From assembly GCF_003265345.1 (NCBI RefSeq), contig NZ_QFWW01000026.1, positions 62,001 to 126,000 of the forward strand: 64,000 nucleotides of DNA, in the 5' to 3' direction. This DNA comes from Lentzea terrae (lineage in GTDB: Bacteria; Actinomycetota; Actinomycetes; Mycobacteriales; Pseudonocardiaceae). Both the position numbers and the translations under genes were made by a program. Positions 25,646 through 33,656 of the stretch are shown here, piece after piece; positions within the stretch are counted from its first letter, which is position 1, and each line of letters opens with the position of its first letter. A model generated the notes under the pieces. It was given only the letters and a program-made list of their open reading frames with translations. It had not been told where the DNA came from and made no database searches.

Positions 25646-26019
25646 GTCTCGCTCCGTTCATCAGGGCGGACTCGCCCGGTGACCGAACCCGCGACCGCGT
25701 AAGCCACCACCGGGAGCACGATCTCGACCGTCGGCAGCACTTCGGCCAGCCATGCCAGCACGGTCAGCAGTGCCCAGAGCGCGCTGCCGATCTTGATCGT
25801 GTCCCGGACGTCGGGCGACTCCCGCTGCGTCCGGTGCAGGACCACGCCCGCCACGGCCATCCAGCCGAGCAGGAACCACGGCAGCGTCGGGATCATGGTG
25901 AACGTGCAGTCCAGGTTTTCGGAGTACGCGCACCTGGCAGGCATGAACGGGCGCCAGGTCAGCCGCAGCCCGATCCCGGCGATCGCGCCCGCCAGCAGTC
26001 CGAGCAGCACCCGCCTCAT
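25642..26019 (-). CDS. small four-helix membrane protein with Cys pair (array member 4)
   Basis: 125 residues. Helix 1 LLGLLAGAIAGIGLRLTW, then PFMPARCAYSENLDC (C-x7-C), three more helices and an acidic/basic tail. The ATG at 26019 is preferred to one at 26049 because it gives the ATGA overlap with the preceding gene seen across the array. Best matched to member 6. Confidence 0.72.
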   Translation of the reverse strand: MRRVLLGLLAGAIAGIGLRLTWRPFMPARCAYSENLDCTFTMIPTLPWFLLGWMAVAGVVLHRTQRESPDVRDTIKIGSALWALLTVLAWLAEVLPTVEIVLPVVAYAVAGSVTGRVRPDERSET

Positions 26020-26408
26020 TGCGGCCGCCTGTGCAGGATCTCCCGCCACGGCCCGAAGGCGGTGATCAAGCCGGCCACTGCGAGAGCGGCGCCGGGCAGG
26101 AAGATCGCACCGTCCAGCTCACGGAGGTCGGGGATCATCAGCGGGACGGCCGACAGCACCGTCCCCGGCACGACCACCGACCACGGCCGAGGCTGGCGTT
26201 GCAGCTTCAGCAGTCCGGCGTACACCAGGGCCGTCACGGTCAGGCCACCGAAGAACCCCGCGTAGCCCAGCACGTCCGCAGTCCTGCGGGCGTCGTCGGT
26301 GCACGTCTCGTCCCAGCCGCAGAAGCTGAAGGCCAGCAGGAAGGCCGCCAGGAAAGTCGCGTAGCCACCCATCGCCCCGACGAACGCGCCCGTGATCGTC
26401 CGGATCAC
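26016..26408 (-). CDS. small four-helix membrane protein with Cys pair (array member 3)
   Basis: 130 residues. Helix 1 GAFVGAMGGYATFLAAFLLAF, loop FCGWDETC (C-x5-C), three further helices, basic end. The GTG at 26408 overlaps the preceding stop (GTGA); upstream in-frame ATG codons lie inside the preceding gene and give a hydrophilic extension, so they are less likely. Confidence 0.7.
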   Translation of the reverse strand: MIRTITGAFVGAMGGYATFLAAFLLAFSFCGWDETCTDDARRTADVLGYAGFFGGLTVTALVYAGLLKLQRQPRPWSVVVPGTVLSAVPLMIPDLRELDGAIFLPGAALAVAGLITAFGPWREILHRRPQ

Positions 26409-26815
26409 CACGTGCGTGCCCGTCCGACGAACAACGCGGCTGCCAGGTACGCCACACAGGACACGACCACCGCGGCCTGCAACACGAAGAGGTGCCCGTC
26501 CTCCTGGTACATGTCCAGGAACAGGGCCTTGAACCAGACGACACCGATGATGAGCAAGACCCACAGCCCGCTGCCGATGCCGGTCGCCAGCCAGCCGCGT
26601 TCCGCCCGCACCAACCGGAACCCCAGGTAGATCAGCAGACCGGCGACGAGCATCCAGAACGCGAAGAACGGCGGGAGGAGCAGGGGGCTCGAGTCACCGC
26701 AGCCGGTGACGCCGACCTCGAGCCAGCAGTACTCCCGGTGCCAGTCGACGGTCAGCGCGAAGCCGACACCGGCCAGGGCGCCAGCGCATGCCCCCACAAC
26801 ACTGCGCAACAACAT
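26405..26815 (-). CDS. small four-helix membrane protein with Cys pair (array member 2)
   Basis: 136 residues. Helix 1 VGACAGALAGVGFALTVDW resembles that of members 4 and 6; the loop is YCWLEVGVTGC (C-x8-C). Three more helices and a short basic end (GRARTW). There are 64 bases between the end of member 1 and this start, so it may have its own ribosome binding site or promoter. Confidence 0.7.
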   Translation of the reverse strand: MLLRSVVGACAGALAGVGFALTVDWHREYCWLEVGVTGCGDSSPLLLPPFFAFWMLVAGLLIYLGFRLVRAERGWLATGIGSGLWVLLIIGVVWFKALFLDMYQEDGHLFVLQAAVVVSCVAYLAAALFVGRARTW

Positions 26816-26879
26816 GCGCCAAGAGCTACCCGATCACGGGAACGCGCAGGGCGATCTGCACGAACCCTCCACATCACCT

Positions 26880-27218
26880 TCACCGCGTGAGCACGGCGAT
26901 CAACGAGTAGAGGGCCGCGAACACGAGAAAGGCGAGATAGGGCAGGCCGAGCGCGAAGAAGATCATCGCGACGACCGACATGAGGGTCGCGGGCACGGCC
27001 ACCCAGCCCGCCCGCGACACACCCAGCGACCTCAGCGCGAACCACCCCAGAAAAGCGGCAACCGCCGTGAAGACCGGCATGGTCTTCACGGCGGCGCCGA
27101 GGCAGCCCCAGTCCTCGAACGAGCAGACCGCGCCCGAGGCGATGAGCTCGAACACTCCCCACCAGGCCAGCCCGAGGAGTGCACCCACTCCGGCAGCCAG
27201 CGCGACACGGCGTCCCAC
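26880..27218 (-). CDS. small membrane protein with Cys pair (array member 1)
   Basis: 112 residues, four short hydrophobic helices. The first loop carries VCSFEDWGC (C-x6-C). ATG/GTG at 27218 lies 10 bases after the sepH stop, so this gene and probably the array behind it are co-transcribed with sepH. Function unknown. Confidence 0.7.
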   Translation of the reverse strand: MGRRVALAAGVGALLGLAWWGVFELIASGAVCSFEDWGCLGAAVKTMPVFTAVAAFLGWFALRSLGVSRAGWVAVPATLMSVVAMIFFALGLPYLAFLVFAALYSLIAVLTR

Positions 27219-27228
27219 TGCGCGTCAA

Positions 27229-28206
27229 TCAGCGGTTCGACCGCACGCCCAGTAAAACGTCCTCCCACGAAGGGACGATGGGGTGGTTCTTCTTCCCCCG
27301 CTTGGGAGGAGGGTCCTTGCGCACCGGCTTCTCCGCAGCAGGCTCTTCCTTCTTGGCCGGAGGAGCAGCAGCGGGGTCTTGCTGGGCTGGGACAGGCGCG
27401 GGCTCCGGCTCAGGCTGCTTCTCCTGAACCGGCTGCTGCACCTGTCGCGGCTTCTCCGCCACGACCGGAGCCGGGGTCGGAGCAGGCACGGGTGCGGGTG
27501 CCGGCGCCTGTACCGGCACCGGTGCGGGCTCTTCCGCCACGGGAGGAGCCACGACCGGAGTCGCCTCCAGTGCCTGCCGCGCCAGCTGGGTCACCGGCCG
27601 CACCGTCCGCAACGTCCGGTTCGGGTTCGGGTCCATCAGGTCGACCGCGGCGTCGTCCAGCGCCGTCACCGTGCCGCCCTGCGCACCGGGGTGGAAGTGC
27701 CAGTGCGCGCGGTTCTCCGAGCGCCCGGTCTTCCAGAACAGCTGCACGATCCAGCGACCGTCGTCACCGCGCCACGCGTCCCACGAGGTGTCGGAGAGGT
27801 CGTGCCCGCGCAGCCCGAACGAGTGCGCGACGACCTCACCGAGCGTCTGCACGTCCGGGCCGTCCTCACGAACCGGGTGCGCGCGCTGGGCCAGGTCGGC
27901 CGTGCGCGAACGCTCCAGCAGGACCGGGTAGGCGAAGCGCTCGATGCGGTGCGTCGGCATGCCCGCGGCAGCGGCGACCTGCTCGATCGACTCGCCGGCG
28001 CGGATCCGGGCCTGGATCTCGCGTGGCCGCATGAGGGCCTCGCCGGACTCGATCTGCATCTGGCCGAGGCGGGCCAGGTCACCGCGCAGTGCCGCCCTGA
28101 GGCGCTCGTCGGCGGGGAGCGTGAAGCGCTCGCCGCGGTTTTCGGGGTCCTCGAGGATGACGGACTTGCCGTCCTCGTCGAGCCCGATGACTCGCAGCGC
28201 TCGCAT
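27229..28206 (-). CDS. sepH: septation protein SepH
   Basis: A 325-residue cytoplasmic cell-division protein that in streptomycetes and mycobacteria binds FtsZ and stimulates its assembly. The conserved N-terminal DUF3071 domain (about 1-190) opens with MRALRVIGLDEDGKSVILED and contains a helix-turn-helix (SIEQVAAAAGMPTHRIERFAYPVL). A long Pro/Ala/Val/Glu-rich linker (about 215-300) follows, then the short conserved C-terminal motif PSWEDVLLGVRS. First gene of a minus-strand run that continues into eight small membrane-protein genes. Confidence 0.93.
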   Translation of the reverse strand: MRALRVIGLDEDGKSVILEDPENRGERFTLPADERLRAALRGDLARLGQMQIESGEALMRPREIQARIRAGESIEQVAAAAGMPTHRIERFAYPVLLERSRTADLAQRAHPVREDGPDVQTLGEVVAHSFGLRGHDLSDTSWDAWRGDDGRWIVQLFWKTGRSENRAHWHFHPGAQGGTVTALDDAAVDLMDPNPNRTLRTVRPVTQLARQALEATPVVAPPVAEEPAPVPVQAPAPAPVPAPTPAPVVAEKPRQVQQPVQEKQPEPEPAPVPAQQDPAAAPPAKKEEPAAEKPVRKDPPPKRGKKNHPIVPSWEDVLLGVRSNR

Positions 28207-28307
28207 CGTGGCCTCCCTGAATTTGCACCTCGCCAGCAGACAACGTTAGGACAACGAGCCGTCCATGGGTGGGAGACTCGCCGATATCTCAACGTGATCT
28301 TGCCAGT

Positions 28308-29453
28308 TCACGAGGGCTGTCGCACGCCGGTTTCCGGAAGATTCACCTGGACCACCAGGCCGCCTCCCCCGTTCGGACGAGCTTTCGCCGAGCCCTGATG
28401 GGCCCTCGCGACGGACTGCACGATCGACAGACCCAGGCCGGATCCGGCGGTCCCGGTGCGGTCGCGCAGCCGCCGGAACGGTTCGAAGAGCCCCGGCACG
28501 GCCTCCGCCGGCACGGTGGGCCCGGTGTTCGTCACCACCAGTTCTCGATCAAGGCGGACCGACACGGTTCCGCCAGGTTTGTTGTAGAGCACGGCGTTGC
28601 GGAGCAGGTTGCCGACGAGCTGCGCGAGCAACACCGGATCACCCTCGACCAGGTACGGCCGTGCCGACACGTCGAAGGTGACCTCCTTCGACGCCGCCAG
28701 CGTCGCGCACGACTCGACCTCGTCGTCGATGATCTCGTCCAGCCAGACGAGCTCCCGCGTGGCCAGACCGCGGTCACTGCGTGCGAGCAACAACAACCCG
28801 TCGATGAGCTTCTCGCTGCGCTCGTTCGTGTCGAGCAGATGCGCTCCGAGACGGCGCATCTCGTCCGACGCGCCGGGGTCGGCCAGCGCCACCTCGATCA
28901 ACGTGCGTTGCACTGCCAGTGGCGTGCGCAGCTCGTGCGAGGCGTTCGCGACGAACCGCTTCTGGCTGTCGAACGACGACGCGAGCCGGTCGAGCATCCC
29001 GTCGAACGTGTCCGCGAGCTCCTTCAGCTCGTCCGGCGGCCCCTCCAGCTCGATCCGCCGATCCAGCTGTTCCGCCTCCAGCCGGTTCGCGGTCGTGGTG
29101 ATCGAGTGCAACGGCGCCAGCACCCGCCCGGCCACCACCCAGCCGAGCCAGACAGCGAGGACGGCGGCAACCAGCAACGCGATGATCGACTGCCAGAGGA
29201 CCGTGTTCATCGTGTCCGCTTTGACCTGGTCGGCGGTGAACACCATGGTGTCCCCCGGCAGCCGTGCAGCCTCGACCGCCGTGGAGTTCGCGTACGTGCC
29301 GAGCTCCTCTGCCGGTATCGCCCGCGAGACCGCCATCCCGCCGGTCAGCGGTTCCCAGTCCGCCAGCAGCCAGTAGTTGAGCCCGATCAGCGCGATGCCC
29401 GCGATCAGGAACACCCCGGCGTACCAGGCCGTCAGCCTGGTCCGCAGCTTCAC
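28308..29453 (-). CDS. two-component sensor histidine kinase
   Basis: 381 residues: helix 1 (about 10-30), an extracytoplasmic sensor loop of about 75 residues, helix 2 (about 95-120), HAMP linker, dimerisation domain with phospho-acceptor His in FVANASHELRTPL, and an ATPase domain with N-box NLLRNAVLYN and G2 box GTAGSGLGLSIV. The usual D-x-G of the G1 box reads NTGP, as in many OmpR-partner kinases of actinobacteria. GTG at 29453 overlaps the regulator stop (GTGA). It is divergent from the MacAB-like export operon it probably controls. Confidence 0.9.
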   Translation of the reverse strand: MKLRTRLTAWYAGVFLIAGIALIGLNYWLLADWEPLTGGMAVSRAIPAEELGTYANSTAVEAARLPGDTMVFTADQVKADTMNTVLWQSIIALLVAAVLAVWLGWVVAGRVLAPLHSITTTANRLEAEQLDRRIELEGPPDELKELADTFDGMLDRLASSFDSQKRFVANASHELRTPLAVQRTLIEVALADPGASDEMRRLGAHLLDTNERSEKLIDGLLLLARSDRGLATRELVWLDEIIDDEVESCATLAASKEVTFDVSARPYLVEGDPVLLAQLVGNLLRNAVLYNKPGGTVSVRLDRELVVTNTGPTVPAEAVPGLFEPFRRLRDRTGTAGSGLGLSIVQSVARAHQGSAKARPNGGGGLVVQVNLPETGVRQPS

Positions 29454-30109
29454 GAGCCGAACCGGTAGCCGGCGCCGGGCACGGTCTCGATGACCTGCGG
29501 CGCACCCAGCTTGCGGCGCAGCGTCATCACCGCCACCCGCACGGCGTTGGTGAACGGGTCGGCGTGCTCGTCCCAGGCCTTCTCCAACAGCTCCTCCGCG
29601 CTCACGACGTTGCCTTCCGCCCGCATCAGCACTTCCAGCACGGCGAACTCCTTGGGGGAGAGCGGCAGGAACCTGCCGTCCCGCATCGCCTGGTGCCGCG
29701 GCAGGTCCAGCGTGACCCCGGCGCGTTCGAGCACCGGCGGCAAGGCCGGACGAGCGCGGCGGCCCAGCGCCTGCACGCGCGCCACCAGCTCGGCGAACGC
29801 GAACGGCTTGGTCAGGTAGTCGTCGGCGCCGAGCCCCAGCCCGGCCACCCGGTCGTCCACCTCGGCCGCCGCCGTCAGCATCAGCACCCGTGCCTCGCCA
29901 CCGGTCGCGTGCACCGCCTTGCACACCTCGTCACCGTGCACGAGGGGCAGGTCGCGGTCCAGCACCACGACGTCGTACGCGTGCACCCCGACGCGTTCCA
30001 ACGCCGCCTCGCCGTCGTAGCAGACGTCGACCGCCATCGAGTACCTGCGCAGTCCCTCGGCGATCGTGTCCGCGAGCAGCTGTTCGTCCTCGACCACCAG
30101 CACGCGCAT
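29450..30109 (-). CDS. OmpR family response regulator
   Basis: 219 residues: receiver domain (1-115) with acidic pocket VVEDEQ, phospho-acceptor Asp in VVVLDRDLPL, conserved Thr and KPF motif (LTKPFAF), and a C-terminal winged helix with LSPKEFAVLEVL and the closing ETVPGAGYRF. ATG at 30109 is chosen as it begins the receiver fold (MRVLVVEDE). Kinase gene follows directly. The 89-base gap to the divergent lipoprotein gene should hold both promoters. Confidence 0.92.
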   Translation of the reverse strand: MRVLVVEDEQLLADTIAEGLRRYSMAVDVCYDGEAALERVGVHAYDVVVLDRDLPLVHGDEVCKAVHATGGEARVLMLTAAAEVDDRVAGLGLGADDYLTKPFAFAELVARVQALGRRARPALPPVLERAGVTLDLPRHQAMRDGRFLPLSPKEFAVLEVLMRAEGNVVSAEELLEKAWDEHADPFTNAVRVAVMTLRRKLGAPQVIETVPGAGYRFGS

Positions 30110-30198
30110 GACACCTATTTTCCGCGAGCGGCGGATAAGCACCGGATAAAGGCTTTCGCTTAACGCCTCCGAATGACGTCCTCCGTAGACCTGTCGTC

Positions 30199-30696
30199 GT
30201 GAAATCCACCATCGCAGTGCTGCTGGCCCTGCTCATGGCGCTCACCGCCTGCGGGTCGAAAGAGCAGCCGAACGGGGCCAAGAAGGACGACAAGGGCGAC
30301 ATGGTCAAGTTCGCCCAGTGCATGCGGGACAACGGCATCGAGATGCCGGACCCGAAGGAGAGCGAGGACGGCGGCGGCATCGTGATCCAGGCCGCGCCCG
30401 CCGACGGCAGCGGTCAGGTCGACGAGGAGAAGATGAAGACCGCCCACGAGGCCTGCAAGCAGCACCTGCCCAACGGCGGCGAGTTCAAGCCGCCGTCACC
30501 GGAGGAGCAGGACAAGTTCCGCCAGCAGGCGAAGTGCATGCGGGACAAGGGTCACAACTGGCCAGACCCGAAGTTCGAGGGCGGCGGCACGACCGAGTCG
30601 ATCGAGCTGCCGAACATGGACGACGACAAGATCAAGCAGGACATGAAGGACTGCGGCTTCGGTGAAGGCATGCTCCCGGCGAGGCCGGTCGGATGA
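30199..30696 (+). CDS. lipoprotein with two CMR-x2-G repeats
   Basis: 165 residues. Signal peptide with lipobox LTA-C (Cys 18), then two copies of a motif of the form AQCMRDNGIEMPDP and AKCMRDKGHNWPDP, each followed some 30 residues later by another Cys (EACKQHLP, MKDCGFG). Highly charged, without helices in the membrane. GTG start; the end overlaps the adaptor gene by 4 bases (ATGA). It heads a MacA/MacB-like export operon, so it may be a periplasmic or cell-surface substrate-binding accessory. Confidence 0.78.
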   Translation: MKSTIAVLLALLMALTACGSKEQPNGAKKDDKGDMVKFAQCMRDNGIEMPDPKESEDGGGIVIQAAPADGSGQVDEEKMKTAHEACKQHLPNGGEFKPPSPEEQDKFRQQAKCMRDKGHNWPDPKFEGGGTTESIELPNMDDDKIKQDMKDCGFGEGMLPARPVG

Positions 30697-31736
30697 AGCG
30701 CAGGAAGATCCTCGTCGCCGCCCTCGTCGCCGCGGTGGTGCTCGGCACCGGTTCGGTCGTGGTGCTCACGAGAGTCGCGTCGAACCAGGCCAACGCCGCG
30801 CCGTTGCAGAACGACCCGTCCAAGACCGCGTCGGTCAAGAAGACGAACCTCGCGGACCAGCAGTCGGTCAACGGCCAGCTCGGCTTCGGCGCGGAACGAG
30901 GCCTGGCGTCGCGGAAAAGCGGCACCATCACCGGCCTGCCGAACCAGGGCGCCGTCATCGAGCAGGGCAAACCGGTGTTCTGGGCAGACGCCAAGCCTGT
31001 GCCGCTGTTCTACGGCACGATGCCGCTCTACCGCGATCTGGAAGCGGGCATGTCGAACGGCCCCGACGTCAAAGTGGTCGAGGAGAACCTCGCAGCCTTG
31101 GGGTTCAAGGACTTCGGCACCCCCGACGAGAAGTTCACCTCGTACACGGCCTCCGCGCTGAAGAAGTGGCAGAAGGCCAACGGCCTGGAGCAGAACGGAA
31201 AACTCGGCCAGGGTGACGTCGTCGTGCAGCCGGGCGCGATCCGCGTCTCGGCGGTGACCGGCCAGCTCGGCTCGCCCGCCGGCGGCGACCTGATGAAGGT
31301 CACCGGCACCGAACGGGCGGTGACGGTGGAGTTGGACTCGGCCAAGCAGCGACTGGCCAAACAGGGCGAGAAGGTCGAGCTGTCGATCGTCGGCGGCAAG
31401 CCCACCACCGGCACTATCACCGGCATCACCCGCACCGCGGGCGACCCGAACCAGGGCCAGAAGCCGAAGATCGTCCTGACGATCTCGGTCGACGACCCCA
31501 AGGCCGCGGAAGGCCTGGAGAGCGCCAACGTCACGGCCCTCTTCACGGTGGCCAAGAAGCAGAACGTGCTCGCGGTCCCGATCGGCGCGCTGCTCGCGTT
31601 GACCGAGGGCGGCTACGGCGTGGTCACCGAGGACGGCAAGACCATCCCGGTCACGGTCGGGATCTTCGCCAAGGGCCAGGTCGAGGTGCAGGGCGACGGC
31701 CTGCGCGAGGGCATGAAGGTGGTGACCACCGAGTGA
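30693..31736 (+). CDS. MacA-like efflux adaptor with peptidoglycan-binding domain
   Basis: 347 residues: N-terminal membrane anchor (about 6-26), a barrel-like beginning (SGTITGLPNQGAVIEQGKPVFWAD), a peptidoglycan-binding domain (about 120-165, ending FTSYTASALKKWQKANGL), then beta-rich adaptor segments ending in VAVPIGALLAL and EGMKVVTTE. It should link the transporter to the cell wall layer outside the membrane. Overlaps the lipoprotein gene before it and the ATPase gene after it by 4 bases each. Confidence 0.85.
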   Translation: MKRRKILVAALVAAVVLGTGSVVVLTRVASNQANAAPLQNDPSKTASVKKTNLADQQSVNGQLGFGAERGLASRKSGTITGLPNQGAVIEQGKPVFWADAKPVPLFYGTMPLYRDLEAGMSNGPDVKVVEENLAALGFKDFGTPDEKFTSYTASALKKWQKANGLEQNGKLGQGDVVVQPGAIRVSAVTGQLGSPAGGDLMKVTGTERAVTVELDSAKQRLAKQGEKVELSIVGGKPTTGTITGITRTAGDPNQGQKPKIVLTISVDDPKAAEGLESANVTALFTVAKKQNVLAVPIGALLALTEGGYGVVTEDGKTIPVTVGIFAKGQVEVQGDGLREGMKVVTTE

Positions 31737-32383
31737 TCACCGTCGACCACGCGAGCCGCACGTATCCCGGCGGTGTGCAGGCGTTGCGCGACGTCTCCCT
31801 GACCGTCGAGGGCGGCGAGATGCTCGCGATCGTGGGACCGTCCGGCTCGGGGAAGTCGACGCTGCTGCATCTGATGGGCACGCTCGACAAGCCGACCGCG
31901 GGCCGCGTCGAGATCGACGGCAACGACGTGTCGTCGTTGTCCGACAACGCTTTGTCGGCACTGCGAGCACGCACGATCGGGTTCGTGTTCCAGCAGTTCT
32001 TCCTCACCGAAGGGCTGTCCGCGATCGAGAACGTGGCCGCCGGACTTGTCTACGCAGGCGTGCCGCGTTCGAAGCGACGTGCGCTGGCGATGTCCGCTTT
32101 GGACAGAGTCGGGTTGCTGCACCGCGCGCTGCACAAGCCGCACGAGCTGTCCGGTGGTGAACGCCAGCGGGTCGCGATCGCGCGGGCCGTGGTGAACACG
32201 CCGGGGATCCTGCTCGCGGACGAGCCGACCGGGAACCTGGACACGCAGAACGGTGCCGGGGTGATGGAGTTGCTGGGGCGCCTCAACTCCGACGGCACCA
32301 CCGTCGTGCTCATCACGCACGACCGGGACGTCGCGGCGTGGGCGCCACGACGCGTCGAGGTGCGCGACGGGGTGATCGTTTGA
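31733..32383 (+). CDS. MacB-like ABC transporter ATPase
   Basis: 216 residues with all ABC motifs: Walker A GPSGSGKST, Q-loop, signature LSGGERQRVAIARA, Walker B LLADEPTGNLD and H-loop ITHD. The last residues are RDGVIV followed by TGA at 32381-32383. That stop seems to belong to the right end of the inserted TnpB element rather than to the original gene, so a few C-terminal residues were probably replaced. Expected partner is the permease at 33657, now 1.27 kb away. Confidence 0.88.
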   Translation: MITVDHASRTYPGGVQALRDVSLTVEGGEMLAIVGPSGSGKSTLLHLMGTLDKPTAGRVEIDGNDVSSLSDNALSALRARTIGFVFQQFFLTEGLSAIENVAAGLVYAGVPRSKRRALAMSALDRVGLLHRALHKPHELSGGERQRVAIARAVVNTPGILLADEPTGNLDTQNGAGVMELLGRLNSDGTTVVLITHDRDVAAWAPRRVEVRDGVIV

Positions 32384-32500
32384 CTTCGCTACGAACCGAT
32401 TCTCACGGTGCGAACTTCCTGTTTCACGGCCGATTGCGGCAGGGAGAGCCCTTGCCGTCTGACATCAGCTCCGCAGGCATCGCCCGAGTCGCCTCGGGCT
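32381..32500 (-). ncRNA. candidate omega RNA (reRNA) of the TnpB element
   Basis: TnpB guide RNAs overlap the 3-prime end of tnpB and run to the element border. Here that stretch folds into three clear hairpins: 7-bp GCCCGAG/CTCGGGC at 32482-32499, a bulged stem at 32438-32456, and TTCG-TAG-CGAA at 32385-32395 overlapping the tnpB stop. The guide would begin with the host sequence CGATCACC, the end of the ATPase gene. Inferred from position and structure. Confidence 0.4.
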
Positions 32501-33603
32501 ACGGCTTGACCAGCCGCAAGGATGTTCTTCGCCGCGTTGAGGTCCCGGTCATGCCGGGTGCGGCAGCCCGGACATGTCCAGTGCCGGGCAGAGAGCTCCA
32601 GTTCGGCGAGCAGGTGACCGCAGGTCGAGCAGGTCTTGCTGGAGGGGAACCAGCGGTCGATCACGACCAACGCGCGGCCGGTGCGTTCGCACTTGTATTC
32701 CAGCTGCCGTCGGAACTCGCCCCAGCCAGCGTCGGATATGGCGCGGGCGAGGTTTCTCCTGCGGATCATGCCGGCGATGTTGAGATCTTCGATCACAACA
32801 ACATCGGCCGACCGCACCAGCGCTGTGCTCGTGCGGTGCAAGAAGTCCTGCCGGGCGTTGCGCACCTTGCGATGAGCACGGGCGACCTTGGCCTTTGCTC
32901 TGTGGCGGTTGCTGCTGCCACGTTGGCAACGGGCCAATCGGCGCTGGTACCGGGCCAAGTTTCGTGCTTTGCGGGCCAGATGTCCCGGGTTGGCAATGCG
33001 TACGCCGTCGCTGGTCACCAGGAAGTTCTTCAACCCAAGATCCACCTCGATCGCGTGAGCCGCCGGCAGAGCACGGTTACCTGCGATGTCCACGGCGAAG
33101 CTCGCGTACCAGCGACCGTCAGGTTCGCGAGAGACCATGACCATGGTCGGATCCAGTTCGCGAACGTCGACATCGTCGAAGGACCACGTGAACCGAAGTG
33201 GCGTACTGGTCTTGGCCAGCGTGAGCGATCCGTCACGCATCCGGAACGCCGATCGCGTGTAGTGCGCGGTCTGGCGGCCCGTCCGCGATTTGAACCTCGG
33301 ATGCCGGGCGCGTCCGGAGAAGAAGTTCTGGAATGGCGTGTGCTGGTGGCGCAACGTTTGCTGCAACGGTACGCAGGACACCTCCGAAAGAAACGCGAGT
33401 TCTTCTCCTCGCCGCCACCTCGTCAGGGTGGCACTCGTGTCCCGGTACGAGGTGGACGCGTTTTCGCTGCGGTATCGGCGAGTCCGCTCGTCCAGCGTCT
33501 TGTTCCACACCAGTCGCACACACCCGAAGGTGCGGCTGAGCACCGCAGCTTGTTCGGGAGTCGGACAGGCCCGGCATTTGTACGCCGTTCGCACGACAGA
33601 CAA
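32389..33603 (-). CDS. tnpB: TnpB family RNA-guided nuclease
   Basis: 404 residues, apparently full length. RuvC-type acidic residues are present in EVDLGLKNF (Asp), VVIEDLNIAGM (Glu) and TRHDRDLNAAKNI (Asp); a zinc finger is formed by CSTCGHLL and CPGCRTRHD. N-terminal helix-turn-helix region begins YKCRACPTPEQ. Starts with TTG at 33603. No tnpA lies nearby, so the element is not autonomous. These proteins cut DNA matching the omega RNA guide next to a short target-adjacent motif. Confidence 0.9.
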   Translation of the reverse strand: MSVVRTAYKCRACPTPEQAAVLSRTFGCVRLVWNKTLDERTRRYRSENASTSYRDTSATLTRWRRGEELAFLSEVSCVPLQQTLRHQHTPFQNFFSGRARHPRFKSRTGRQTAHYTRSAFRMRDGSLTLAKTSTPLRFTWSFDDVDVRELDPTMVMVSREPDGRWYASFAVDIAGNRALPAAHAIEVDLGLKNFLVTSDGVRIANPGHLARKARNLARYQRRLARCQRGSSNRHRAKAKVARAHRKVRNARQDFLHRTSTALVRSADVVVIEDLNIAGMIRRRNLARAISDAGWGEFRRQLEYKCERTGRALVVIDRWFPSSKTCSTCGHLLAELELSARHWTCPGCRTRHDRDLNAAKNILAAGQAVARGDSGDACGADVRRQGLSLPQSAVKQEVRTVRIGS

Positions 33604-33656
33604 CGTACTGGGACCGAAATGACCAGTTGGATGCGGGCTCTCGTTCGGAGGGCGTC

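Larger units (their letters stand above)
32380..33615 (-). mobile_element. TnpB-only IS200/IS605-like element inside ABC operon
   Basis: About 1.24 kb carrying only tnpB, in reverse orientation, between the ATPase and permease genes of an otherwise 4-base-overlapping operon. Boundaries are estimates. On the tnpB-distal side the element seems to end in AGTCAAA (minus strand, near 32380) just beyond the tnpB stop. On the other side host sequence must resume before the permease ribosome binding site at about 33650; a frame reading GAA-ATG-ACC from 33616 leads to a TGA that overlaps the permease ATG, suggesting the original ATPase end. Confidence 0.6.
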
